The notes under the pieces: generated by a model
Databases searched by the model: none
What the model was told of the DNA's origin: nothing
What the model saw: only the letters and a program-made list of their open reading frames with translations
Position numbers and translations under genes: made by a program
Shown here: positions 34,642 through 42,208 of the stretch, piece after piece
How the letters are laid out: each line of letters begins with the position of its first letter
Position numbering within the stretch: the first letter of the stretch is position 1
Origin: Capsulimonas corticalis
GTDB taxonomy: Bacteria; Armatimonadota; Armatimonadia; Armatimonadales; Capsulimonadaceae
Reading direction: 5' to 3'
NCBI RefSeq assembly: GCF_003574315.2
Contig: NZ_AP025739.1
Coordinates: 4,340,001 to 4,404,000 of the forward strand
Length of the DNA: 64,000 bases

Positions 34642-34664
34642 GCAATGGGCACAAAGGACACACC

Positions 34665-35756
34665 ATGGAAAATCGTTTGTCGACGCCTACTCGCCTCGAA
34701 GACATCGCGGCGCGGGTGGGGGTTTCACGATCCGAGGTCTCGCGCGTCCTGAACGGGCGGGCGCGGGCCGGCAAAAGCGTGGGAGCCGCGACGCGCGACC
34801 GGATTCTGGAAGCGGCGCGCGAGATGAACTATAGTCCGCACCGCGCGGCGCAAAGTCTCGTCAGCGGACGCACCAATACGGCCGCGCTGATGATTGTGAT
34901 CGACCGGAAGGCGAAGGCGTCGCCGTTCCTGGAAGATCATGACGCGCCCGACGAACTCTCGCCGCACTACCACGAGATCCTCGGCGGGCTGACATATACG
35001 CTCAATGAATATGGCATTCACTTGATGCTGGCCCAGTGCGGCGGCCCGAACATCGATCCCAACGCCGCGATGGAGCAGATCGCCCGCTCGCACACCTGCG
35101 ACGGCCTCATCATCACGGATATGTTCGTCGACGACCTCCGCCCGGCGATCTTAGACCAGACAGGCTTGCCGTATGTCGTGCGCGGCTCATCGCCCAAGCC
35201 CGATACGGTGGCGGTCGGCATGGATAACTCCGCCGTCGGCTACGAGGCCGTCAAGCATCTTTACGCGCTGGGCCACCGCCGTATCTTGTTCTACAACATC
35301 CGGCAGGACTTGATGGTGGGGCGAGGGCGTTTCCAGGGAATGTGCCGGGCGCGCGATGAGTTTGGCCTGCACGCCACTCTGGAGTATCGTGACGACGTTC
35401 ACCACCAGACCGGGCTCTACACGTCTCTGGCCCAGCGTCTCCAGGAACCCAACCTCCCCACCGCCGTCTTTGCGGAGGACGAGATCAGCGCTCTGGGCGC
35501 CGAGCGCGCGATCCGGGAAGCCGGTCTGCGGATACCCGAGGACATCAGCCTCATCACCTGCCTGAACGCCCGCTTCATGCGCCTCGTCGCGCCGCACCTC
35601 ACGGTGCTGAACGTGCGCCTCAACGAAGTCGCCTCCCACGCCGGGCATTTGCTGGCGAAGATGGTGCAGGGCGAACCGGTCGAGAAGCGTCAGGTCCTCT
35701 TCCAGCCTAAGCTGGAAGAGAACGGCAGTACAGGGCCGCCGCGCAAGGCGGTTTAA
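34665..35756 (+). CDS. LacI-family regulator of starch locus
   Basis: A 363-aa repressor with helix-turn-helix [22 protein letters not shown] at the N-terminus, hinge [15 protein letters not shown] and a sugar-binding domain (for example [23 protein letters not shown]). AAAGGACA precedes the ATG. It is divergent from the DUF1559 operon and convergent with the cyclomaltodextrinase gene, and all three have the same operator, making it the likely repressor of a maltodextrin regulon. Confidence 0.93.
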   Translation: MENRLSTPTRLEDIAARVGVSRSEVSRVLNGRARAGKSVGAATRDRILEAAREMNYSPHRAAQSLVSGRTNTAALMIVIDRKAKASPFLEDHDAPDELSPHYHEILGGLTYTLNEYGIHLMLAQCGGPNIDPNAAMEQIARSHTCDGLIITDMFVDDLRPAILDQTGLPYVVRGSSPKPDTVAVGMDNSAVGYEAVKHLYALGHRRILFYNIRQDLMVGRGRFQGMCRARDEFGLHATLEYRDDVHHQTGLYTSLAQRLQEPNLPTAVFAEDEISALGAERAIREAGLRIPEDISLITCLNARFMRLVAPHLTVLNVRLNEVASHAGHLLAKMVQGEPVEKRQVLFQPKLEENGSTGPPRKAV

Positions 35757-35771
35757 TGGAGGGCGTTCGTG

Positions 35772-35811
35772 GCAAACTCACCCCAGCGGCGAAGCGCCTG
35801 GGTGAGTTTGC
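35772..35811. terminator. Bidirectional terminator between LacI and amylase genes
   Basis: A long stem GCAAACTCACCC/GGGTGAGTTTGC with an inner GCG-GCGAA-GCGC part, between two convergent genes. It belongs to the same hairpin family as 31864 and 63867. Confidence 0.8.
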
Positions 35812-35820
35812 GCGATTCCC

Positions 35821-37725
35821 TTACTTTACAAACACCGCTCCTGTCCGCGCGGGCAGCGTGACGGCCAATCCTCCATCCTTCACCGTCACTGCCCCGACCG
35901 CTCCCAGGCGGTCCGTCAGCGTTACCCCATTGCTCAAATTGGTCGCCCCGACGGGGATCGTGAACGTCGCGGGATTTGTGTCGTTGTTCAGGGCGACGAT
36001 GACAGTGTCGCCGCCGAGCGTGCGTGCGTAGGCCCATTGTTTGTCGGTCTGGGTGAGCGTCATCTGCGAGCCTCGGCGCAGCGGCGCTAGGTCGGCGCGC
36101 AGGTGAGCGAGTTTGCGCAGATGCGACCAGATTTCCTGTTCCTGGGGCGTGCGTCCGGCTTCCGTAAAGGCGCTGCGGGGATCGCCGGGGAAGCCTCCGG
36201 GGAAGTCCTGGCGGTTATCGGGATCGTCGCCGCCCTTCATGCCCAATTCGTCGCCGTAGTAGACCAGCGGAATGCCCCGGTTGGTCATGAGAAATGTCTG
36301 AGCGAGACTGAGGCCCGCCGGTGTGGCGCCATCCTCGCTGGAGAAGCGCTTGACGTCGTGATTCCCGAGGAAGGTGACCAGATGGTCGGCGTGCGGAAAG
36401 AGCCAGTCATGGGCTTCGTCCACGGCGAGGTCGTGAAACGAGCCGCCCTGCGCGAACGTGCGTCGCAGCGGAAAGTAGAGCGGGTAGTCGAAAAGCGAAT
36501 CCATCTTGGTGTCGACGCCGTCGGGGCCTTTTCGGCCGCCCTGGAAATAGGAAACGAGCGACGAATCGCCGTCGAACACTTCCCCCACGGCGTTAACATG
36601 CGGATACTGGCGGGTGATCGCGGTCGACCACTGCGTCCAGAAGGCGCGCGGGACGTAAGGCATTGTATCCTGCCGGATGCCGTCGAGCCCGGTCATGCCC
36701 ACCCACCAGAGCGCGTTCTGAATCTCATAACGGGCGACTTCAGGATCGTTCTGGTTGAGATCGGGGAGGACGTTCGCGAACCAGCCGCCAAGCGTCGCCG
36801 CCGATTCGTCCGGCGCGCCATGCGGGTCCATCACCGTCCAGATCTGATACGTGTTGTTCCCATGAGACTTCGCCGTGCCGGTGAACCATGTCGGCGTCGG
36901 CGGATCTTTCGCCCAGGCGTGATACGGGCCGACGTGGTTCGCGACCTGGTCCTGAATGACTTTAACGCCTATGGCGTGCGCTCGATCCACCAGCTCCCGC
37001 ATGCCCGCCAAATCGCCGAAGTGCTGCTCGACGCCGTATTGGTTGATCGCGCCGTAGCCATGGTAATCGCTGTACGGCGCGGTCCCGTCCGCCTGGAGCG
37101 TGTTGACGTGATGCACATTTTCATAGACGGGAGTGATCCAGATCGCGGTCACGCCAAGGTCCTTCAGATAAGGCAGATGCTGGATGATCCCCTGGAAATC
37201 GCCGCCGTGATAAAGATGGGGATTGCTCCGTCCGTACAGCCCCTTCGCGATCGCGGGATCGTTGTTCGCGGCGTCGCCGTCGCTGAACCGGTCGGGCATG
37301 ATCTGGTAGATCACATCATCGGGAGAAAATCCCTGAAAGCGGCCGGCGGCCGGCAGAGGAGCTGTAACTTCAAACGCGGCTGTCGCCGTCCCGTCCGGCG
37401 TTGTAACCTTCAGTGACTTCGCGCCCGGGTCGGCGTCTTTGTCGATTGCGAGATCGACAAAGACATAATCGCCGTTCCCATTCACCTTCACGCTGCGCGC
37501 CGAGACGCCTCCGCCCGCCGTCACCTTCGCGCCCGCCAGGTTCTTACCGTGCAGCAGAACTCGGACCGGGTTCATCGTCGATCCCGCCCACCAGCTCGGC
37601 GGCTCCACCCGGTCCACCGCCGGCGCGTTCCCCTGCGCGTCGGCCGCATGGCCGCCCGCGACGGAGCTGGCGAGCAGAATCGCGGCGCCGACGCCAATCC
37701 GGGAAAATAAGTAATTTGAGTGCAT
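35821..37725 (-). CDS. Cyclomaltodextrinase/neopullulanase-type GH13
   Basis: A 634-aa alpha-amylase-family enzyme. Residues 1-28 are a signal peptide; about 38-125 form the cyclomaltodextrinase N domain (VDRVEPPSWWAGS, VLLHGKNLAGA); the barrel holds the conserved regions VIQDQVANH, GLDGIRQDTM (nucleophile Asp), NAVGEVFDGD (acid/base Glu) and FLGNHDVKRF, and a beta-sandwich closes the chain. It should degrade maltodextrins, cyclodextrins or pullulan in the periplasm or outside the cell. The ATG at 37725 follows GGGGGAGG; the frame is open upstream through the promoter. The operator in its promoter matches those of the DUF1559 and LacI genes nearby. Confidence 0.93.
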   Translation of the reverse strand: MHSNYLFSRIGVGAAILLASSVAGGHAADAQGNAPAVDRVEPPSWWAGSTMNPVRVLLHGKNLAGAKVTAGGGVSARSVKVNGNGDYVFVDLAIDKDADPGAKSLKVTTPDGTATAAFEVTAPLPAAGRFQGFSPDDVIYQIMPDRFSDGDAANNDPAIAKGLYGRSNPHLYHGGDFQGIIQHLPYLKDLGVTAIWITPVYENVHHVNTLQADGTAPYSDYHGYGAINQYGVEQHFGDLAGMRELVDRAHAIGVKVIQDQVANHVGPYHAWAKDPPTPTWFTGTAKSHGNNTYQIWTVMDPHGAPDESAATLGGWFANVLPDLNQNDPEVARYEIQNALWWVGMTGLDGIRQDTMPYVPRAFWTQWSTAITRQYPHVNAVGEVFDGDSSLVSYFQGGRKGPDGVDTKMDSLFDYPLYFPLRRTFAQGGSFHDLAVDEAHDWLFPHADHLVTFLGNHDVKRFSSEDGATPAGLSLAQTFLMTNRGIPLVYYGDELGMKGGDDPDNRQDFPGGFPGDPRSAFTEAGRTPQEQEIWSHLRKLAHLRADLAPLRRGSQMTLTQTDKQWAYARTLGGDTVIVALNNDTNPATFTIPVGATNLSNGVTLTDRLGAVGAVTVKDGGLAVTLPARTGAVFVK

Positions 37726-37735
37726 TCTAACCTCC

Positions 37736-37785
37736 CCCACACGTTTGGGTAAAGGCATTATAAGAAGAATAACGCCGTTTGTCAA
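37736..37785 (-). promoter_or_regulatory. Consensus promoter and operator of amylase gene
   Basis: Minus-strand TTGACA (37780-37785), 17 bp, TATAAT (37757-37762), a perfect consensus. The 14-mer CCCACACGTTTGGG (37736-37749), one mismatch from CCCAAACGTTTGGG, follows within 8 bp of the -10 box. Same layout as at 34504-34557. Confidence 0.9.
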
Positions 37786-37949
37786 CAGAAAACTTCCCCG
37801 TTTTGCGGCCGTCGCGCCGCGTCCGCGATCGTCGTCCCGGGGCGCAGGTGTATTTCTGGTAACAATTGCAAGCCAATGCGTTTCAACCACCGCGCCTTGG
37901 GTATCTATTGCTGTGGCGATCGGAGAACCGAAGCCCAAGGAGAATCCTC

Positions 37950-38174
37950 ATGAACACCCGTCTGATCGCGACCGCCGTCGCCGCAATGACGCTGCTGGGC
38001 GCGGCCGGCTCCGCCGTAATGGCCGATTCCCATATGATGCATCACCGCATGATGCACAAGCGCCATCATATGCACATGATGAAGCACAACATGAAGATGC
38101 ACGGGCATATGATGAAGCACAACATGAAGATGCGCGGCCACATGATGCATGACAAGATGATGCACAAGATGTAG
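37950..38174 (+). CDS. Secreted Met/His-rich small protein
   Basis: A 74-aa protein with a signal peptide (about 1-25, cleavage near VMA-DS) and a mature part made almost only of Met, His and Lys. The unit MKHNMKMHGHMM / MKHNMKMRGHMM is an internal duplication of about 12 residues. AAGGAG precedes the ATG, and a strong terminator follows. Met/His-rich periplasmic peptides often bind copper or silver; that role is inference. No copper gene is adjacent. Confidence 0.85.
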   Translation: MNTRLIATAVAAMTLLGAAGSAVMADSHMMHHRMMHKRHHMHMMKHNMKMHGHMMKHNMKMRGHMMHDKMMHKM

Positions 38175-38200
38175 CTCCGCCCCTCAAGACGCTGTGATGA

Positions 38201-38235
38201 AGTCCCCGCCGAATGCATTCGGCAGGGGCTTTTTT
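38201..38235 (+). terminator. Intrinsic terminator
   Basis: CCCC-GCCGAATGCATTCGGC-AGGGG hairpin followed by a T6 run, 27 bp after the Met/His-rich gene. Confidence 0.9.
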
Positions 38236-38251
38236 GCTGGGTGGGAAAAAA

Positions 38252-38294
38252 ATCACGCCTGTCTCACGCTGTTCTCACCATGGGGCGCTAAACT
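38252..38294 (+). promoter_or_regulatory. CTCAC-repeat promoter of small membrane protein gene
   Basis: ATCAC (38252), CTCAC (38263) and CTCAC (38274) repeat with an exact 11-bp period; 10 bp after the last lies TAAACT (38289-38294). Tandem direct repeats at helical period replacing a -35 box are the layout of OmpR/PhoB-type activator sites. Two more promoters with the same layout lie at 42008-42039 and 42078-42120. Confidence 0.7.
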
Positions 38295-38331
38295 CCTTCC
38301 ATCACCTGAGCGCTTCTGGAGGAGAAGTTCC

Positions 38332-38523
38332 ATGGACAATAATTTCGTGACGCAGGATCAAGCAATGGCGGCGCAGGCGCAGGCGTCGGATCCGGATATT
38401 TGGGAGTGGGAGACGGGGGAGGCCGGCCGCGTGCGCGGAAACTGGCTGGTGAATGCGTATGTCGGCGGCTTATTCGCCGTCGCCGCCGTCACGCACATTC
38501 TGTCCACGCTGGCGTTGAAATAA
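38332..38523 (+). CDS. Small single-helix membrane protein
   Basis: A 63-aa protein with an acidic, soluble N-terminal half (PDIWEWETGEAG) and one membrane helix near 39-60 (WLVNAYVGGLFAVAAVTHIL). GGAGGAG lies directly before the ATG at 38332, so the longer open frame upstream is not used. It is expressed from a CTCAC-repeat promoter and is convergent with the SARP-like gene. The function is unknown. Confidence 0.8.
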   Translation: MDNNFVTQDQAMAAQAQASDPDIWEWETGEAGRVRGNWLVNAYVGGLFAVAAVTHILSTLALK

Positions 38524-38549
38524 GACCGATCCGAGGCGCAAGCGGCGCC

Positions 38550-41282
38550 TTACGCTTGACAAGCGCCCAGATCTTCGCGGGCTTGTTCGATGCCGAGCTT
38601 GTCGCCCAGCTGGCGCCAGAGGGCGAGGCTTTCGGTGAGGCGTTTGCGGGCGGTGGTGTGATCGCCAAGACGCAGGGAGGCGACGCCGTTCATGTGGACG
38701 CCGCCGGCCATGCCTTTGAGGTTTCCCGCGATCCGGTGCATCGCCGCGCTGCGGTCGGCGAGGGACTGGGCGATCTTGAAATCGCCCTCGCGCAGCGCAA
38801 TGCGCGCGCCGCCGGCGAGGGTGCGCGCCGAGCCGTAATGGTCGCCGGCGCTCTGGAACAGCGATTGGCTTTCCGTGAAAGCCGAAGCGGCGGCGTCGAT
38901 ATCGGCGCCGTCGCACAGTGATTCCCCGAGGCTGCACAGCGCGCTCGCGAGACGATGCGGATCGCCGAGCGCGCGGGCGGCAGTGACGGCGGCTTCGAGC
39001 CAGGTTCGGGCGAGTTCGTGGTGACGCCGCGCGAGCTCCAGACAGCCGGCGGCTTCCAGCGCGCGGACGCGCGCCGGAGTCGGCGGCGCCTCCCCATTGG
39101 TCAGGAACGTCTCCAGCCACCGAAGCCCTTCTTCATGATGACCGCGAACGTCCCAAAAACGCCAGAGGCACCCGGCGAGGCTCAGGCCGGCCTCGCCATC
39201 CTCCGGCGTGCGCCCCGGGCCATCGCGCTGATACCATTGGAGGGCGGCGCGCAGGTTGTCGGATTCGGACTCGAGACGGTCCAGCCAGACGATCTGATCG
39301 GGGCCGGTCAGCTTCGGCGCGGCCTCTTCGGCAATCGCCCGGTGCCAGGACGCGTGACGGCGGCCGAGCGGCAGGCGCTGATCCGCCGGGAGCAGCTCCC
39401 AGGCGTATTCACGCAAAGTCTCCAGCATGAAGAAGCGGATATCTTCCCCATGCGTCTCCGTGATTAGCAGTGAATGCTGGGTCAGCTGGCTCAGGATATC
39501 GAACGCCTGCGGCTCTTCACAGACAGCTTCCGACGCTTCCAGCGTCCAGCCTCCCCGAAACACGCCCAGCTGTGCAAAGCAGTGCTGGAGCTCCGGGGCG
39601 AGGCGGTCGTAGCTCCACTCCAGCGTCGCGCGCAGGCTCCGATGGCGCGCGTCCATATCGGTGCGCCGGCTCACCAGAAGGTTGAAGCGCTGCGAAAGAC
39701 GCGGCAGCATCTGCGCGGGCGTGAGCGCTCCCGCCCAGCCGGCCGCGAGTTCGAGCGCCAGCGGAATTCCCTCCAGACGCCGGCAGAGCGCCGCCACCGT
39801 CGCTTGATTCGTCCGGGTCAGCGTGAACTGTGGGCTGACTTGCCGCGCGCGGTCCAGAAAAAGCTGCATGCTCGGGGTCAGGGCTGCGAGGTCGGGCTCC
39901 TCAAACTCCTCCGGGACCGGCAGCGGCGCGACGGGATAGTCCTGCTCGCCGCCCAGGTTCAGCCGGCGGCGCGACGTGACGAGGCAGGTCAAGCCCGCCG
40001 CCTGCTCCATCAGCGAACAGATCGTCTGCGCGCCTTCGTCCACCAGATGCTCCATGCTATCGAGCACCAGCAGGGTTCGCCCGGCGCCGAGCCGCGACAG
40101 GCAGTGCTCCCAGAGATCGCCGTCCGGCGGCGGGCCGGGACGCAGGGAGTCGGCGATCGCAGAAACGATCATCCCCGCGCTGTCCACATCGGCGAGCGGG
40201 GTGAACCAGACGCCGCCGGGGAAGTGCGCCGACGCCCGCCGGGCCACTTCCAGCGCGAGGCGCGTTTTCCCCGATCCGCCGTGTCCGACCAGAGTCAGCA
40301 GCCGTGTGTTGGGCGCATCCTCCAGTGACGAAGTGAGCAGGACGGAAAGGGTTTCGATCTCCGTCTGGCGTCCGAAAAATCGCGTGAGCCGCGCGGGCAG
40401 GCTGCCCAGCGACGGCAGTGGAATCTCGCGCCGCGTCGTTATGTCGCCGTCTGGCGTGTCCTCTGGCGCCGGCGCGCTCTCCAATACAGCGGCGGTGACC
40501 GCCGGCGCGGGGGCGAACACCAGGGTGGGGGCGCTGCGCAGCGGCTCGACCAGCGCCTGGATCTCCGCGCCCGGCGTCACGCGCAGTTCTTTCCAAAGGA
40601 TCTGCTCCAGCTCCCGAAACTGCCGCAGGGCGTCCGCAATGCGTCCGTCGGCGGCGAGCAGCCGGATCAGATCGGCGTGCCCCTCCTCGCGCAGCGGATC
40701 CTGTCGCACTGCCTTGCGCGCGTACTCCAGCGCTTGGCTGTTGTCCCCGCCGTCGCTCAGCGCCTGGGTCAAACGGTTGAGCGCCGTCAGATAATCTTCC
40801 TCCAGCCGCCGGCGCTCGCCCAGGACCCAATCGTCATAATATCCGGGGAGCAGTTCTCCGCCGTAAGCGTCCACCGCGCGGCGCAGCGCGGCGGCGCGTG
40901 TCTCAGGCGCTTCGGACCGCGCAGCGGCGGTCAGCGCGTCTTCAAACTGCGCGACATCCGTGGAGACATCGGCGCTCAGGCGCACGGAAACGCGGTCGGC
41001 GATCAGGAGATCCGACATGTCTGGGCACGCCGATTCCAGAGTCCGCCGCAGCGTCGTGAGAACCTGCCGGAACCGAATCCGCGTGGCGTCCGCGTCTTCG
41101 TCCGGCCAAAGCATCTCAATCAGCTCCTCACGCGGATGCGACCGGCGGCGATGCACCGCGAGAAACGCGAGCAGCGACGCCGCCCGGCGCGTCTCAAACC
41201 GCGCATTCGCGCCGTCCGGACAGGGGACATGAAGGCCGCCGAGCAGCTGAATCTGGAGAATGGGTTGGGGTAATGTGTCCAT
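38550..41282 (-). CDS. SARP/AfsR-like regulator with NB-ARC ATPase and TPRs
   Basis: A 910-aa transcriptional regulator. About 5-100 is an OmpR-like winged helix, 100-245 the BTAD domain (EARLRQFRELEQILWKELRV-like end), 325-640 an NB-ARC-type ATPase with Walker A GHGGSGKTRL and Walker B TLLVLDSMEHL, and the C-terminal third is TPR-like helical repeats. The usual reading is a large signal-integrating activator of the AfsR type. The start at 41282 begins the winged helix; no strong ribosome site is seen. It is not obviously linked to its neighbours. Confidence 0.9.
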   Translation of the reverse strand: MDTLPQPILQIQLLGGLHVPCPDGANARFETRRAASLLAFLAVHRRRSHPREELIEMLWPDEDADATRIRFRQVLTTLRRTLESACPDMSDLLIADRVSVRLSADVSTDVAQFEDALTAAARSEAPETRAAALRRAVDAYGGELLPGYYDDWVLGERRRLEEDYLTALNRLTQALSDGGDNSQALEYARKAVRQDPLREEGHADLIRLLAADGRIADALRQFRELEQILWKELRVTPGAEIQALVEPLRSAPTLVFAPAPAVTAAVLESAPAPEDTPDGDITTRREIPLPSLGSLPARLTRFFGRQTEIETLSVLLTSSLEDAPNTRLLTLVGHGGSGKTRLALEVARRASAHFPGGVWFTPLADVDSAGMIVSAIADSLRPGPPPDGDLWEHCLSRLGAGRTLLVLDSMEHLVDEGAQTICSLMEQAAGLTCLVTSRRRLNLGGEQDYPVAPLPVPEEFEEPDLAALTPSMQLFLDRARQVSPQFTLTRTNQATVAALCRRLEGIPLALELAAGWAGALTPAQMLPRLSQRFNLLVSRRTDMDARHRSLRATLEWSYDRLAPELQHCFAQLGVFRGGWTLEASEAVCEEPQAFDILSQLTQHSLLITETHGEDIRFFMLETLREYAWELLPADQRLPLGRRHASWHRAIAEEAAPKLTGPDQIVWLDRLESESDNLRAALQWYQRDGPGRTPEDGEAGLSLAGCLWRFWDVRGHHEEGLRWLETFLTNGEAPPTPARVRALEAAGCLELARRHHELARTWLEAAVTAARALGDPHRLASALCSLGESLCDGADIDAAASAFTESQSLFQSAGDHYGSARTLAGGARIALREGDFKIAQSLADRSAAMHRIAGNLKGMAGGVHMNGVASLRLGDHTTARKRLTESLALWRQLGDKLGIEQAREDLGACQA

Positions 41283-41356
41283 AAGGTGAAGCGGGTAGTA
41301 CAGGACGATGGTGGGTTGTTCGACGAGGCAAGGCGGTTTTCCTGCCGAGTTTAGCC

Positions 41357-41396
41357 GGGCGGATTGGATGGCCCTCGGGCGGATTGGATGGCCCTC
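41357..41396. repeat. Tandem 20-bp duplication
   Basis: GGGCGGATTGGATGGCCCTC occurs twice head to tail (41357-41376 and 41377-41396) in the 251-bp gap between the SARP-like and globin genes. Nothing else was seen in that gap. Confidence 0.85.
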
Positions 41397-41533
41397 GCGC
41401 GGCGCTAGGAATGGAAGACGCCCCAGACCTCCTCGGTTCTTCGATAACGCAAGCGCCGGCATGCCACCCGGTGAAATTTGCCGTACAAAAACCTGCCCCA
41501 ATGAAGACCCCGCAGGCGCCAGGCGCTCATCGC

Positions 41534-41968
41534 CTATCGGCCGCCGCGCGCCACCACGCCTTCGGCGGCCGCTTGTTTCATCGTCGTCGCCATCAGAGTG
41601 TATACATCTGTCCAGGCCGCTTTGTGGGCGGGGGTAAACGCCTCGGGGCCGAGCTTCGCTTCGAGCGCGCCGAGGAGCGCGGATGCGACCGTGTCGTAGT
41701 GCTCATCCTTGACGCCGTAGCCGCCGTGGCGCTTGCCGAGCTGCCAGAGGACAGGGACGAGTTCATCCAGGCGCTCCAGGCTGTCGACCGCCGTCGCCAG
41801 CACGTCCATCAGCTTCTTTTGCTGAGCCTTCATATCTCCCAAAAACATCGGTCGAAGCGAAGGGTCCAGGGTGAATAGCCGTTCGTAGAACGCCGCCGCC
41901 ACGTCTGCGGCCTGCGGCTTGACATTGCGGAAACTTTGCACGATCAACTCTTTTTGTTCGGTGGTCAT
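41534..41968 (-). CDS. Single-domain globin (flavohaemoglobin-like)
   Basis: A 144-aa globin. Conserved points are the CD-region Phe (MFLGDMKAQQ, with candidate distal Gln), and the proximal His in GKRHGGYGVKDEHY, a pattern close to the globin domain of flavohaemoglobins and Vitreoscilla haemoglobin. The reductase domain is absent. It may bind oxygen or detoxify nitric oxide with a separate reductase. The ATG at 41968 follows AGAGGG; its promoter carries CTCAC repeats and is back to back with that of the beta-helix gene. Confidence 0.9.
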   Translation of the reverse strand: MTTEQKELIVQSFRNVKPQAADVAAAFYERLFTLDPSLRPMFLGDMKAQQKKLMDVLATAVDSLERLDELVPVLWQLGKRHGGYGVKDEHYDTVASALLGALEAKLGPEAFTPAHKAAWTDVYTLMATTMKQAAAEGVVARGGR

Positions 41969-42007
41969 TGGGTCGCCCTCTTTACTGCGTCGGCGTTCAT
42001 ATTCCTG

Positions 42008-42039
42008 ATCATAGCGCGGGATCGTGAGATAATCGTGAG
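42008..42039 (-). promoter_or_regulatory. CTCAC-repeat promoter of globin gene
   Basis: On the minus strand CTCAC at 42035-42039 and 42024-42028 (11-bp period), then 10 bp, then TATGAT (42008-42013). Same spacing as the promoters at 38252 and 42078. Confidence 0.7.
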
Positions 42040-42077
42040 ATTTTTCGCGATTGACCAAATTGCGTGCGAGCATAAAT

Positions 42078-42120
42078 CTCACGCGGGCCTCACGTCCCTC
42101 TCACCGTCGACGCCTATACT
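42078..42120 (+). promoter_or_regulatory. CTCAC-repeat promoter of beta-helix gene
   Basis: CTCAC at 42078, 42089 and 42100 (exact 11-bp period), then 10 bp, then TATACT (42115-42120). No -35 consensus. It faces away from the globin promoter, 39 bp apart. Confidence 0.72.
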
Positions 42121-42208
42121 CCCGTTCGTCACCGCCGTCGCCGCTTCCTGTCTGCCGTGGATGCGGCGCGGCGGCGGCGCAATCATCGATGATCGAGGAG
42201 AATTCAGA

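Noticed and set aside
36103-37416. 437-codon plus-strand frame opposite the cyclomaltodextrinase gene
   Set aside because: Shadow frame; all GH13 motifs are on the minus strand.
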